Source: Candidatus Rokuibacteriota bacterium
Lineage (GTDB): Bacteria > Methylomirabilota > Methylomirabilia > Rokubacteriales > CSP1-6
Assembly (NCBI GenBank): GCA_003220615.1
Contig: QHTB01000132.1
Location: 1 to 64,000 of the forward strand
Length of the DNA stretch: 64,000 nucleotides
Reading direction: 5' to 3'
The notes beneath the pieces were generated by a model. It did no database searches, had not been told where the DNA came from, and worked only from the letters and a program-made list of their open reading frames with translations. Both the position numbers and the translations under genes were made by a program. Shown here in pieces: positions 1 through 7,926 of this stretch (the first letter of the stretch is position 1; every line of letters starts with the position of its first letter).

Positions 1-568
1 TCACGACGATCGCCGCCAGAGAGATGAGCGCGAGGCCCCAGGGCCGCGATCCCTCGTCGTCGGCCCAGCGGATGAGAACGAGCGCGAGCAGGGGCAACAG
101 TGCCCATCCGAGCCGCGCGGGCAGCATCCCGATGTGAACGCCGCCTTCCACTCCGCTGGCCACTCCCGTCGAGAGTGTGAGCGCGACCAGGGAGCCGGGA
201 AGCGCCAACCAACCATTGCCGACGGCGCGCAGGAGCAGGACGTACACGGTGACGCCGGGAGCCAGCCACGTCAGCCACAGCAGGACCTGGTAGATCAGAT
301 TGGGGGAGAGCGCGCCGAGAGAGAGCCAGCGCAGGAGCAGGCCGACGTAGAAGAAGCCGGGCGGATAGAACTGCATCTCGGGGTACCCCGTCCACCAGCC
401 GGGGTTCCACGCCCACGGCGCCGGGCCTCGCGTGAGCACGTGCCAGAGCCGATACACCTGGCCGGGATGGTCGTCGAAGGCGGGGAGTGTGAATCCAAAC
501 GCCGAAGCGCCGAAGCCGAGGCCATACGCCAGGAGCAACGCGAGCGGGACGAGGCGGCTCCGCGCCAC
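1..568 (-). CDS. Polytopic membrane protein, N-terminal part (runs off left edge)
   Basis: The minus-strand frame is open from a GTG at 568 to the window edge, giving about 189 residues. It begins with a hydrophobic helix (LVPLALLLAYGLGFGASAF). A soluble loop follows with many Trp/Pro/Tyr residues (PGQVYRLWHVL, WNPGWWTGYPEMQFYPPGFF), then further hydrophobic segments. The W-x2-G-x-P-E-x-x-F-x-P-P pattern resembles loops in large polytopic proteins of the PTPS-related or glycosyltransferase-like type, but I cannot name the family. Other frames here give arginine- and serine-rich translations typical of antisense noise. The start is tentative: it is the first GTG that places a hydrophobic segment directly at the N-terminus. 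Confidence 0.6.
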   Translation of the reverse strand, partial: MARSRLVPLALLLAYGLGFGASAFGFTLPAFDDHPGQVYRLWHVLTRGPAPWAWNPGWWTGYPEMQFYPPGFFYVGLLLRWLSLGALSPNLIYQVLLWLTWLAPGVTVYVLLLRAVGNGWLALPGSLVALTLSTGVASGVEGGVHIGMLPARLGWALLPLLALVLIRWADDEGSRPWGLALISLAAIVV

Positions 569-621
569 GGCGACGCATGATACTTCAGTTGCGCGATCGA
601 GGAGTTCGTTGAGTTCTCCGA

Positions 622-650
622 TTGACTTCGCGCACTGTTCATTGTTAAGT
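622..650 (+). promoter_or_regulatory. Possible promoter upstream of the threonine-synthase-like gene
   Basis: TTGACT at 622-627 and TTAAGT at 645-650 are separated by 17 bases. The -35 matches consensus at 5 of 6 positions; the -10 is weak. A short hairpin (GGGG / CCCC, 7-nt loop) lies in the leader before the ATG at 720. Confidence 0.35.
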
Positions 651-719
651 ATGCGAAATGTCTTGCTGTCGGTGCAGTACAACTCGGGGCTCAATTCCCC
701 TACCGATGGAGACGCGCTC

Positions 720-1979
720 ATGGAGAAGTTGAGAGGCTTGAAGTGCCGCGAGTGTGGCCGCGGCTACCCGTCGGCTCCCGTGCATGTCTGCGAGTTCTGT
801 TTCGGTCCCCTCGAGGTCGATTACCACTACGAAGCGCTGAAGGGCGTCGTCACGCGTCAGTCGATTGCCGCCGGGCCGCCCAGCATGTGGCGGTACAAAG
901 ACCTGCTCCCGGTGGACGGCGACGTCGCGGTCGGCCATCACGTCGGCTTCACGCCGCTGGTCCGCGCGCGAAATCTCGCCGACGAGCTGGGCTGCCGCGA
1001 GATCTGGATCAAGAACGATTCCGTCTGCCATCCCACGTGGTCGTTCAAGGACCGCGTGGTGTCCGTCGCGGTGACCAAAGCGCGCGAGTTCGGCTTCGAC
1101 ACGGTGGCGTGCGCGTCCACCGGTAACCTGGCCAACTCGGTGGCGGCTCACGCGGCCGAGGCGCAGATGAAGTCGTACATCTTCATCCCGGCCGACCTCG
1201 AGCAGGGCAAGATCCTGGCCACGCTGGTCTACAACCCGACGCTGGTGGCCGTCGAGGGCACCTACGACGAGGTCAACCGGCTCTGCTCAGAGATCGCCGA
1301 CAAGTATCGCTGGGCGTTCGTCAACGTGAACTTCCGGCCGTACTACTCGGAGGGCTCCAAGAGCTACGGCTTCGAGATCGTCGAGCAGCTCGGCTGGCGC
1401 GCCCCCGACCATATCGTCGTGCCCTGCGCCGGGGGCTCGCTCATCACGAAGATCTGGAAGGCCATCAAGGAGCTCAAGATGCTCGGGCTCGTCGAGGGCC
1501 CGGTGCGCACGCACATGCACGCCGCGCAGGCCGAGGGCTGCGGGCCGATCGTCACGATGATCAAGAACGACACCGACGTGCTCAAGCCGGTCCGGCCCAA
1601 GACCATTGCCAAGTCGTTGGCCATCGGCAATCCCGCCGACGGCTTCTACGCGTACCGCACGACCAAGGACTCCGGCGGCTTCGGCGCCCACGCCACCGAC
1701 GAGGAGATCATCGAGGGCATGCTGCTGCTGGCGCGGACCGAGGGCATCTTCACCGAGACGGCGGGCGGCGTCACGGTGGCCGCGACCAAAACGCTCATCG
1801 AGACCGGCGTCATCCCGCGCGATCAGTCGATCGTCGTCTGCATCACCGGCAACGGGCTCAAGACGCCCGACGCGCTCTACGACCGTCTGGAGACGCACGT
1901 GAAGATCCGTCCGACGCTGTCGGCGTTCGATCGGGCCCTGACCGTTCTGAAGTCGCAGGGGGAGCCGCGCCCCCTTTGA
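720..1979 (+). CDS. thrC: Threonine synthase family PLP enzyme with N-terminal zinc ribbon
   Basis: A PLP-dependent fold-type II enzyme of 419 residues. Threonine synthase converts O-phosphohomoserine to threonine. An N-terminal CxxC pair (CREC, CEFC) forms a zinc ribbon common in this subfamily. The PLP lysine lies in WSFKDRVVSVAV, followed by the substrate or phosphate loop CASTGNLANS and the glycine-rich cofactor loop CAGGSL. I chose the ATG at 720 because it starts just before the zinc ribbon; the open frame extends upstream to 432 without domain support. The gene is followed 15 bases later by a ThiS/MoaD-like protein and then a NIL-domain protein. This suggests a sulfur-carrier-linked role, so a cysteine- or homocysteine-forming activity is a possible alternative to plain threonine synthesis. 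Confidence 0.85.
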   Translation: MEKLRGLKCRECGRGYPSAPVHVCEFCFGPLEVDYHYEALKGVVTRQSIAAGPPSMWRYKDLLPVDGDVAVGHHVGFTPLVRARNLADELGCREIWIKNDSVCHPTWSFKDRVVSVAVTKAREFGFDTVACASTGNLANSVAAHAAEAQMKSYIFIPADLEQGKILATLVYNPTLVAVEGTYDEVNRLCSEIADKYRWAFVNVNFRPYYSEGSKSYGFEIVEQLGWRAPDHIVVPCAGGSLITKIWKAIKELKMLGLVEGPVRTHMHAAQAEGCGPIVTMIKNDTDVLKPVRPKTIAKSLAIGNPADGFYAYRTTKDSGGFGAHATDEEIIEGMLLLARTEGIFTETAGGVTVAATKTLIETGVIPRDQSIVVCITGNGLKTPDALYDRLETHVKIRPTLSAFDRALTVLKSQGEPRPL

Positions 1980-1994
1980 TCTAAAGGAGGCTCA

Positions 1995-2270
1995 ATGCCG
2001 CTGGTACGCATTCCGACACCGTTGCGCGCGCTCACCAAGGGCACCGCCGAAGTGCAGGCTAAGGGCGGCAGCGTCGCCGCCGTGGTCGACGATCTCGAGC
2101 GCCAGTTCCCCGGGCTGCGCGAGCGCCTGGTGGACGAGGGCGGAGAGCTTCGCCGCTTCATCAACATCTACGTGAACGAAGAGGACATCCGTTTCCTCGA
2201 CGGCAAGAAGACGGTGCTCAAGGAGAGCGACCAGGTGTCGATCGTTCCCGCCATCGCCGGAGGGGCCTGA
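1995..2270 (+). CDS. MoaD/ThiS-family sulfur-carrier protein
   Basis: A 91-residue ubiquitin-like sulfur carrier. The N-terminus MPLVRIPTPLRALT and the C-terminal region DQVSIVPAIAGGA are typical of the MoaD/ThiS/CysO fold. Such carriers are adenylated and thiocarboxylated on a C-terminal Gly-Gly. Here one Ala follows the Gly-Gly, so a mature carrier would need that residue removed, as in precursors trimmed by JAMM peptidases. No JAMM gene is in the window. A strong ribosome site (AAAGGAGG, 1983-1990) precedes the ATG. The neighbouring threonine-synthase-like enzyme and NIL protein suggest sulfur delivery to an amino acid rather than only to molybdopterin. Confidence 0.85.
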   Translation: MPLVRIPTPLRALTKGTAEVQAKGGSVAAVVDDLERQFPGLRERLVDEGGELRRFINIYVNEEDIRFLDGKKTVLKESDQVSIVPAIAGGA

Positions 2271-2285
2271 GCGCTGGTCCTCGCC

Positions 2286-2528
2286 ATGGCTCGCCTGCGC
2301 GTGCGGCTGACGTTTCCCGCCGACCTCATCCAGGAGCCGATCATCTATCGCCTGGTGAAGGACTTCGACATCGTCATCAACATCCGGCGCGCCGACGTGA
2401 AGGCGGATTACGGATGGGTGGCCCTGGAGATGGAGGCAGACGAGGGCACGCTCCAGCGGGGCGTGAGCTGGCTCAAGCAGCGCGGTGTCCAGGTCGATCC
2501 CATCGAACGCGACGTCATCGTCCCCTGA
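2286..2528 (+). CDS. NIL-domain protein
   Basis: An 80-residue stand-alone NIL domain. The sequence carries the typical strand-helix pattern (RLRVRLTFPADLIQEPIIYRL, then VVINIRRADV-like) and ends DPIERDVIVP. NIL domains occur at the C-terminus of methionine-type ABC ATPases and with ferredoxins in genes tied to sulfur amino-acid synthesis. It starts 15 bases after the sulfur-carrier gene and is probably co-transcribed with it. Its precise biochemical role is unknown; from context, a ligand-binding or sulfur-transfer accessory protein is likely. Confidence 0.8.
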   Translation: MARLRVRLTFPADLIQEPIIYRLVKDFDIVINIRRADVKADYGWVALEMEADEGTLQRGVSWLKQRGVQVDPIERDVIVP

Positions 2529-2550
2529 CGGGCACGCGATCGCGTGGTGT

Positions 2551-2677
2551 GCGGCCGGGGCCGGTGTGCCCCTCGTTGACCACGCCAACCGACGCTACGC
2601 CACAGCCAGTTCGATACGCGTATCCGAGACGGTGCCCTGAGACACGGGTCTCCGAGGGGCACACCAGTCCCGGCCGC
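2551..2677. repeat. Imperfect 25-bp inverted repeat enclosing 77 bp
   Basis: The arm at 2551-2575 (GCGGCCGGGGCCGGTGTGCC, continuing CCTCG) matches the reverse complement of 2653-2677 at all but two positions. The enclosed spacer contains a perfect 12-bp palindrome GATACGCGTATC and a small GAGAC/GTCTC hairpin. It lies in the 210-base gap between the NIL-domain gene and the aminotransferase. It could be a structured terminator, an operator or a small non-autonomous element; no target-site duplication is evident. Confidence 0.6.
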
Positions 2678-2738
2678 GACCATCCAGGCGCGTGCTCGTC
2701 CGGAGCGGTAACATCGCGGTCATGACATCGACGAGGAC

Positions 2739-3923
2739 GTGCCGCGCATGAGCGGCGATCGGATATCGAGGAGGGTGCAGGGGTTCACGGAGTCGGTGAT
2801 CCGTGAGATGACGCGCGTGGTGGACCAGCTCGGTGGCGTGAACCTCGCGCAGGGCATGCCGAACTTTCCGCCACCTCGCGAGCTCATCGACGCCGCCCAC
2901 CAGGCGCTCGAGGGCGACTTCCACCAATATTCGGTGACCTGGGGAGCGCCGCCGCTCCGGCGGGCCATCGCCGACAAGTACCGCAAGTTCTACGGCCTCG
3001 ACATCGACCCGGAGCGTCACGTCACGGTCTGCTGCGGCTCCACCGAGACGATGCTGTCCACACTGCTGGCCGTGCTCAACCCCGGTGACGAGGTCATCAT
3101 CTTCGAGCCCTTCTACGAGAACTATGGGCCCGGGTGCATCATCTCGGGCGCCGAGCCGGTGTGGGTGCCTCTCGAGCCGCCGGGTTTCGTGTTCGACCCC
3201 GACCGGCTGCGCAAGGCCGTGTCGCCACGCACGAAAGCGATCGTTTTCAACAGCCCGAACAACCCGACCGGCAAGGTCTTCTCGCGCGGGGAGCTGGAGG
3301 TCATCGCCGAGCTGTGCCGTGAGCACGACCTGCTCGCCATCACCGACGAGATCTACGAGCACATCGTCTACGACGGCCTCGGCCACACGCCGATCGCCAC
3401 GCTGCCAGACATGGCCGAGCGCACGATCACGATCTCTGGCATCTCGAAGTCCTACTCGGTCACCGGCTGGCGCATCGGGTACGCCGTCGCGCCCGCTGAC
3501 GTCAGCGTCGGCATTCGCCGGGCCCATGACTTCGTGACGGTGGGAGCGCCGCATCCGCTCCAGGAGGCCGCCGTCGTCGCGCTGACACTGCCGGACAGCT
3601 ACTACGTCTGGCTCCGCGAGATGTATCAGGCCAAGCGCGACGTGTTGTTCGGCTGGCTCGAAAGGGCGGGATTCGTGGCCTGGAAGCCGCACGGGGCCTA
3701 CTACATCCTCACGGACGCGGCCCACTTCTTGACGCGTTACGGGATCGAGGACGACACGGCGTTCGCCATGTTCCTCATCAAGCACGTCGGCGTGGCCACC
3801 GTCCCGGGATCGTCCTTCTATGCGCACCCCGAGCTCGGGCGCACGAAGATCCGGTTCTGCTTTCCGAAAACCGACGAGGTCCTGCAGGAAGCGGGAGAAC
3901 GGCTCCAGAAGCTCCGTTCTTGA
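2739..3923 (+). CDS. Class I/II pyridoxal-phosphate aminotransferase
   Basis: A 394-residue aspartate-aminotransferase-fold enzyme. Visible motifs are the substrate loop NLAQGMPNFPPP, the PLP-contacting NSPNNPTGK, the TDEIYEHI aspartate region and the Schiff-base lysine in SGISKSYSVTGWRIGY. A conserved arginine follows in KIRFCF. The order and length fit the MalY/AspB/YbdL-like group; the amino-acid substrate cannot be read from sequence. The start may be the GTG at 2739 or the ATG at 2748. Its stop overlaps the TTG start of the glycerate kinase gene, so the two are probably co-translated, consistent with serine or glyoxylate-type carbon flow. Confidence 0.85.
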   Translation: MPRMSGDRISRRVQGFTESVIREMTRVVDQLGGVNLAQGMPNFPPPRELIDAAHQALEGDFHQYSVTWGAPPLRRAIADKYRKFYGLDIDPERHVTVCCGSTETMLSTLLAVLNPGDEVIIFEPFYENYGPGCIISGAEPVWVPLEPPGFVFDPDRLRKAVSPRTKAIVFNSPNNPTGKVFSRGELEVIAELCREHDLLAITDEIYEHIVYDGLGHTPIATLPDMAERTITISGISKSYSVTGWRIGYAVAPADVSVGIRRAHDFVTVGAPHPLQEAAVVALTLPDSYYVWLREMYQAKRDVLFGWLERAGFVAWKPHGAYYILTDAAHFLTRYGIEDDTAFAMFLIKHVGVATVPGSSFYAHPELGRTKIRFCFPKTDEVLQEAGERLQKLRS

Positions 3924-5203
3924 CGCCGCGCGAGGCGGCGCGCGCCATCTGGAACGCGGCGCTGGCGGCCGGCGACGTTCGCGGCCTCGTCGACCGGGCC
4001 CTCCAGCGCGAATCCCGTCACCTCGCCGGCGCCGAGCGCGTCCTCGTGCTCGGGTGCGGCAAGGCGAGCGCGGCGATGGCGCGTGCGGCCGAAGACGTCC
4101 TGGGGGACCGCATTGCTGGCGGCTTCGTCGTCGTCAAGGACGGTTACACCACGCCCACGCGGCGCGTGACGATCGCCGAGGCCGGTCATCCAGTGCCCGA
4201 CGCTCGCGGCGAAGCTGCCGCCGACCGCTTGCTGGCGCTCGCCCGTGATGCCGGGGCGGGCGAACGCCTGCTCTTCCTGGTGTCCGGTGGCGGTTCGGCG
4301 CTGACCCCGGCGCCCACCCCGCCGGTCACGCTGGCGGAGAAGCAGGCGGTGACGCGGCTGCTGCTCGCCTCCGGCGCCACCATCGACGAGCTCAACGCCG
4401 TCCGCAAGCACCTCTCGCGCTTCAAGGGCGGCCAGCTTGCCCGGGCCGCGGCTCCGGCCCCGATCCTCACGCTCGCCCTCTCCGACGTCATCGGTGATCC
4501 GCTCGACGTGATCGCCTCCGGTCCGACGGCGCCGGACCCGACGACGTTCGCCGATGCGCTTGGCGTCCTCGAAGCACGGAAGATCCGCGGTCAGGCTCCC
4601 ACCTCTGTGGTGCAGCGGCTCGAAGCCGGCGCCCGCGGCGAGATCGCCGAGACGCCGAAGCCGGGCGACCCGTTGTTCCGGTCGGTGACGAACGTGGTGA
4701 TCGGTAACAACGAGCTGGTCGTCCGGGCCGCCGCCGATGCGGCGAGGCGGATCGGTTACGTGCCAACCGTTCTCGGGAGCGGGATCGAAGGCGAGGCCAG
4801 GGTCGTCGCCCGCGACCTCGTCGCGCGTGGTCGGGCGTTGACGCCGCCGGCCTGTCTGATCGCCGGCGGTGAGACGACGGTAACGGTCCGGGGGCGGGGA
4901 CGTGGCGGTCGTTGCCAGGAGCTGGCGTTGGCCGCAGCGCTCGAGCTCGGCTCGGCCGACGATCTCGTCGTCCTCGCCGCCGGGACCGACGGAACCGATG
5001 GACCGACAGACGCCGCCGGCGCGATCGTCGACGGCAGGACGCTCGAACGCGGGGGAGCGGACGCGCGTCGATGGCTCGACGACAACGACACCTATGACTA
5101 CCTCGCGCGCAGCGGCGACTTGCTCACGACGGGGCCGACGAACACCAACCTCCTCGACGTCTACCTCGTTCTCCATCCGGGCAGCCACGTGCCTCATCGC
5201 TGA
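3920..5203 (+). CDS. Glycerate 2-kinase (MOFRL family)
   Basis: A 427-residue kinase of the GckA/TtuD type, which phosphorylates D-glycerate to 2-phosphoglycerate. The N-terminal half has the family's LVLGCGKASAAMA glycine loop and FLVSGGGSAL. The middle has LNAVRKHLSRFKGGQLA and LSDVIGDPLDVIASGPT. The C-terminal MOFRL domain has LIAGGETTVTVRGRGRGGRCQ and AAGTDGTDGPTDAAGA. The start is a TTG that overlaps the stop codon of the aminotransferase upstream (TTGA), which argues for translational coupling. The pair suggests conversion of serine/hydroxypyruvate or glyoxylate products into central metabolism. Confidence 0.9.
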   Translation: MTPREAARAIWNAALAAGDVRGLVDRALQRESRHLAGAERVLVLGCGKASAAMARAAEDVLGDRIAGGFVVVKDGYTTPTRRVTIAEAGHPVPDARGEAAADRLLALARDAGAGERLLFLVSGGGSALTPAPTPPVTLAEKQAVTRLLLASGATIDELNAVRKHLSRFKGGQLARAAAPAPILTLALSDVIGDPLDVIASGPTAPDPTTFADALGVLEARKIRGQAPTSVVQRLEAGARGEIAETPKPGDPLFRSVTNVVIGNNELVVRAAADAARRIGYVPTVLGSGIEGEARVVARDLVARGRALTPPACLIAGGETTVTVRGRGRGGRCQELALAAALELGSADDLVVLAAGTDGTDGPTDAAGAIVDGRTLERGGADARRWLDDNDTYDYLARSGDLLTTGPTNTNLLDVYLVLHPGSHVPHR

Positions 5204-5578
5204 GCGAAGTGCATAAGTGATGGAAACTTTGCGGAGCGAGTGCGCTCACCCACACGCTTATCCACCACTCGACCACAGAATGTGTGGATAGTGGGTCTGA
5301 ACAAACTTAGAACAAGTGTCCGCGGACAGTGTTCTCGTCGAAACACCATCGTGCGCGTCGAGCCTCCGGTCTGCGAGCGCGACAGACGCCACACCGCCAC
5401 GCGGCCATCGATCGGGCTGGTATGTTACTTGCGCGGGGTATGGCGGAGCCGCTGAGGAAAGACTGCCTCGTTCACTTCGACTGCCGCGACGGTGCTCCGA
5501 CGTAGGACCTTTCGGATCGAGCCTCGCGCCCTGTCACCTCCCCGGGGCGTCCGAACCCTTCGTGATATTCTTCGTGCG
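5204..5578. other. 375-bp non-coding region with DnaA-box-like 9-mers and dyads
   Basis: No convincing gene is present. TTATCCACC (5258-5266) and TGTGGATAG (5283-5291, complement CTATCCACA) each differ by one base from the DnaA box TTATCCACA and face each other. Just downstream is the palindrome TGTCCGCGGACA (5317-5328) inside a larger GAACA/TGTTC dyad (5310-5334), operator-like in form. A weak sigma-54-like GG-N10-GC element, TGGTATGTTACTTGCG, lies at 5418-5433. The region leads into the rlmN operon. Confidence 0.5.
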
Positions 5579-6622
5579 ATGTCAGCTCCCCCCAACCTGA
5601 TTGGCATGCTTCCGTCGGAGCTCGAAGACCTTGCCGTCGAGCTCGGCGCGTCTCGGTATCGTGGCCGTCAGCTCGCGACGTGGATCTACCGGAAGAGCGT
5701 CTACGCGCTTGATGCGATGTCAGACCTCCCGAAGGATTTTCGGAGCGCACTCTCCGATAACAGGACGGTGACGCTGCCCGACGTCGCGCGAGTGACACCG
5801 TCGCTGGATGGCAGTCGAAAGCTCGTGTTCCGGCTCGAGGACGACAGTCGGGTCAGCGCGGTGATCATGCCGGACGACGATCGGATCACCCTGTGCCTCT
5901 CGACCCAGGTGGGCTGCGGCTACGCCTGCGCGTTCTGCCTGACGGGCACCATGGGCCTCGAGCGCAACCTGACGGCCGGTGAAATCGTCGGCCAGCTCCT
6001 GGCCGCCAACGCGCTGCTGGCCGGGGAGGGGCAGCGCGTGACGCATCTGGTCTTCATGGGAATGGGGGAGCCGCTCGCCAACTTCGCCGCGCTCGTCAAG
6101 GCGGTGCGGATCTTCACCGACGCCAAGCTCGGACTCGGCTACTCCCCCCGCCGCATCACCGTCTCGACGGTCGGCCTCGTCTCGGGCATCGAGAAGCTCG
6201 GCCGCGAGGACCTCAAGGTCAACCTCGCCGTCTCGCTGCACGCATCCTCGGACGATGTAAGGTCTCAGCTCATGCCGGTGAACAAGTCCTGGAACCTGTC
6301 GGCACTCATGGAAGCGGTGCGGAAGTACCCGCTCACCCACCGGCAGCGCGTGTTCTTCGAGTACGTGATGCTCGACGGGGTCAACGACGACGTGGAAGAC
6401 GCCCGGCGGCTGGCCCGGCTGTTGCGCGGTGTGAAGGCCAAGGTCAACCTGATTCCCTTCAACGACTGGGAGGGCTCGACGTTCCAGCGGCCGCCGTTGC
6501 CGCGCATCCTGGCCTTCCAGTCGGTCCTGCTCGACGCCGACATCACCACGACGGTGCGCTGGAGCAAGGGCGAGGACATCGGCGCCGCCTGCGGTCAGCT
6601 TCGCGAGCCGGTCCCAGCGTGA
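5579..6622 (+). CDS. rlmN: Dual-specificity 23S rRNA/tRNA adenine-C2 methyltransferase RlmN
   Basis: A 347-residue radical-SAM methyltransferase that methylates A2503 of 23S rRNA and A37 of some tRNAs. The Fe-S motif is CGYACAFC (CxxxCxxC). The upstream Cys of ITLCLSTQVG and the C-terminal Cys of GAACGQL fit the two catalytic cysteines of the RlmN/Cfr mechanism. SAM-binding strands (GMGEPLANF, ISVSTVGLV-type) are present. The ATG at 5579 is preferred over the longer open frame because the protein then begins at the normal RlmN N-terminus. Its stop overlaps the GTG start of mtaB. Confidence 0.95.
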   Translation: MSAPPNLIGMLPSELEDLAVELGASRYRGRQLATWIYRKSVYALDAMSDLPKDFRSALSDNRTVTLPDVARVTPSLDGSRKLVFRLEDDSRVSAVIMPDDDRITLCLSTQVGCGYACAFCLTGTMGLERNLTAGEIVGQLLAANALLAGEGQRVTHLVFMGMGEPLANFAALVKAVRIFTDAKLGLGYSPRRITVSTVGLVSGIEKLGREDLKVNLAVSLHASSDDVRSQLMPVNKSWNLSALMEAVRKYPLTHRQRVFFEYVMLDGVNDDVEDARRLARLLRGVKAKVNLIPFNDWEGSTFQRPPLPRILAFQSVLLDADITTTVRWSKGEDIGAACGQLREPVPA

Positions 6623-7926
6623 CGCGGACCGTCGCCTTCGCCACGCTCGGCTGTCGCCTCAACCAGGTGGACGGCCACGAGATGCAGGCGGCCCTGAGCG
6701 CGAAGGGGTTTCGCCCGGTGCCGTTCGGCGAGCCGGCCGACGTCGTCGTCGTCAACACCTGCACGGTCACAGCGCGCGCGGACTTCTCGGATCGACAGAC
6801 CATCCAGCGGGCCGTACGCGGCAATCCGCGGGCGCGTCTCGTGGTGACCGGCTGCTGGGCCCAGACCGACCCCGAGACGGTGGCGCGGGTGCGCGGTGTC
6901 GATCTCGTGGTCGGCAACGCCGACAAGGCCCGCCTGCCCGAGATGGTCGCCGATCTCCTCGACGGCCGGACGACGTCGCGCGTTCGCGTTTCGGACATCG
7001 GCGCGGCCCGGACACTCGCGCCGGCGCCCCTGGCCGAGGTGGAGCGGAGCCGCGCCTTCGTCAAGGTGCAGGACGGTTGCCAGCACCGCTGCGCCTTCTG
7101 CATCGTGCCGCAGGCCCGAGGCGCGTCCCGGAGCCGCGAGCCCGAGGCTGTGCTCGATCAGGTGCGGTGGCTCGTGGAGGCGGGACACGCCGAGGTCGTG
7201 CTGACAGGCGTCGATCTCGGTCACTACGGCTTCGATCTCACGCCGCGCACCACGCTGGCGGCGCTGGTGCGCGCGATGGTGGAGATTCGTGGGCTGCGCT
7301 TCGTCCGGCTCTCGTCGGTCCTGCCCGCCTATTTCACGTCCGAGCTGCTCGACATCGTCACGGGCTCGTCGGTGATCGCGCCTCATCTGCACGTCCCGCT
7401 TCAGAGCGGCAGCGATCGCGTCCTCAGGCGCATGCGCCGGCCGTACACCGTCGCGATGTACCGCGCGCTCGTCGAGCGCCTGGCGACGGCGATTCCCGAT
7501 CTCGGCCTCGGCACCGATGTGATCGTCGGCTTTCCAGGAGAGACGGACGTGGACTTCGAGGCGACGCAGGCGCTCGTGTCCGCGCTGCCGTTCACCTATC
7601 TCCACGTCTTCGGCTACTCTGATCGGCGCGCTACCGAAGCCGTGCGACTGGACGGCCACCTGGAGCCGCGCGTCATCACGGCTCGCAGCCGGACGCTGCG
7701 CGCGCTCGGCGGGACGAAGGGCCTGATGTTCCGGCGGAGGCTGGTGGGCACGGTGCACGACGTGGTCGTCCTCGATCGCAGCGACCGGACCACGGGAACG
7801 CTGGTCGGGCTCACCGGGAACTACGTCGAGGTGACGTTCGACGGCCCCGACACGTTTCGGCGCCGTCTGGCGAGAGTGCGGATCACCGGGATCGAAGGCG
7901 AGAAGGCGAGAGGGGAGCTCACGTGA
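6619..7926 (+). CDS. mtaB: tRNA t6A37 methylthiotransferase MtaB
   Basis: A 435-residue radical-SAM methylthiotransferase that converts t6A37 to ms2t6A37 in tRNA. The N-terminal UPF0004 domain carries three cluster cysteines (LGCRLNQ, NTCTVT, VTGCWAQ). The radical-SAM cluster is CQHRCAFC and is followed by PQARGASRSR. A TRAM-like RNA-binding tail (GTLVGLTGNYVEVTFDG) ends the protein. The start is a GTG overlapping the rlmN stop. It heads a tightly packed run with mtnP, a PfkB kinase and larE. Confidence 0.92.
   Translation: MTRTVAFATLGCRLNQVDGHEMQAALSAKGFRPVPFGEPADVVVVNTCTVTARADFSDRQTIQRAVRGNPRARLVVTGCWAQTDPETVARVRGVDLVVGNADKARLPEMVADLLDGRTTSRVRVSDIGAARTLAPAPLAEVERSRAFVKVQDGCQHRCAFCIVPQARGASRSREPEAVLDQVRWLVEAGHAEVVLTGVDLGHYGFDLTPRTTLAALVRAMVEIRGLRFVRLSSVLPAYFTSELLDIVTGSSVIAPHLHVPLQSGSDRVLRRMRRPYTVAMYRALVERLATAIPDLGLGTDVIVGFPGETDVDFEATQALVSALPFTYLHVFGYSDRRATEAVRLDGHLEPRVITARSRTLRALGGTKGLMFRRRLVGTVHDVVVLDRSDRTTGTLVGLTGNYVEVTFDGPDTFRRRLARVRITGIEGEKARGELT

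Noticed and set aside
2268-2290. TGA between the sulfur carrier and NIL genes, which are in the same frame, as a third Sec codon
   Set aside because: The carrier ends at a normal Gly-Gly tail, the NIL gene has its own start, and no conserved residue is expected at the TGA.
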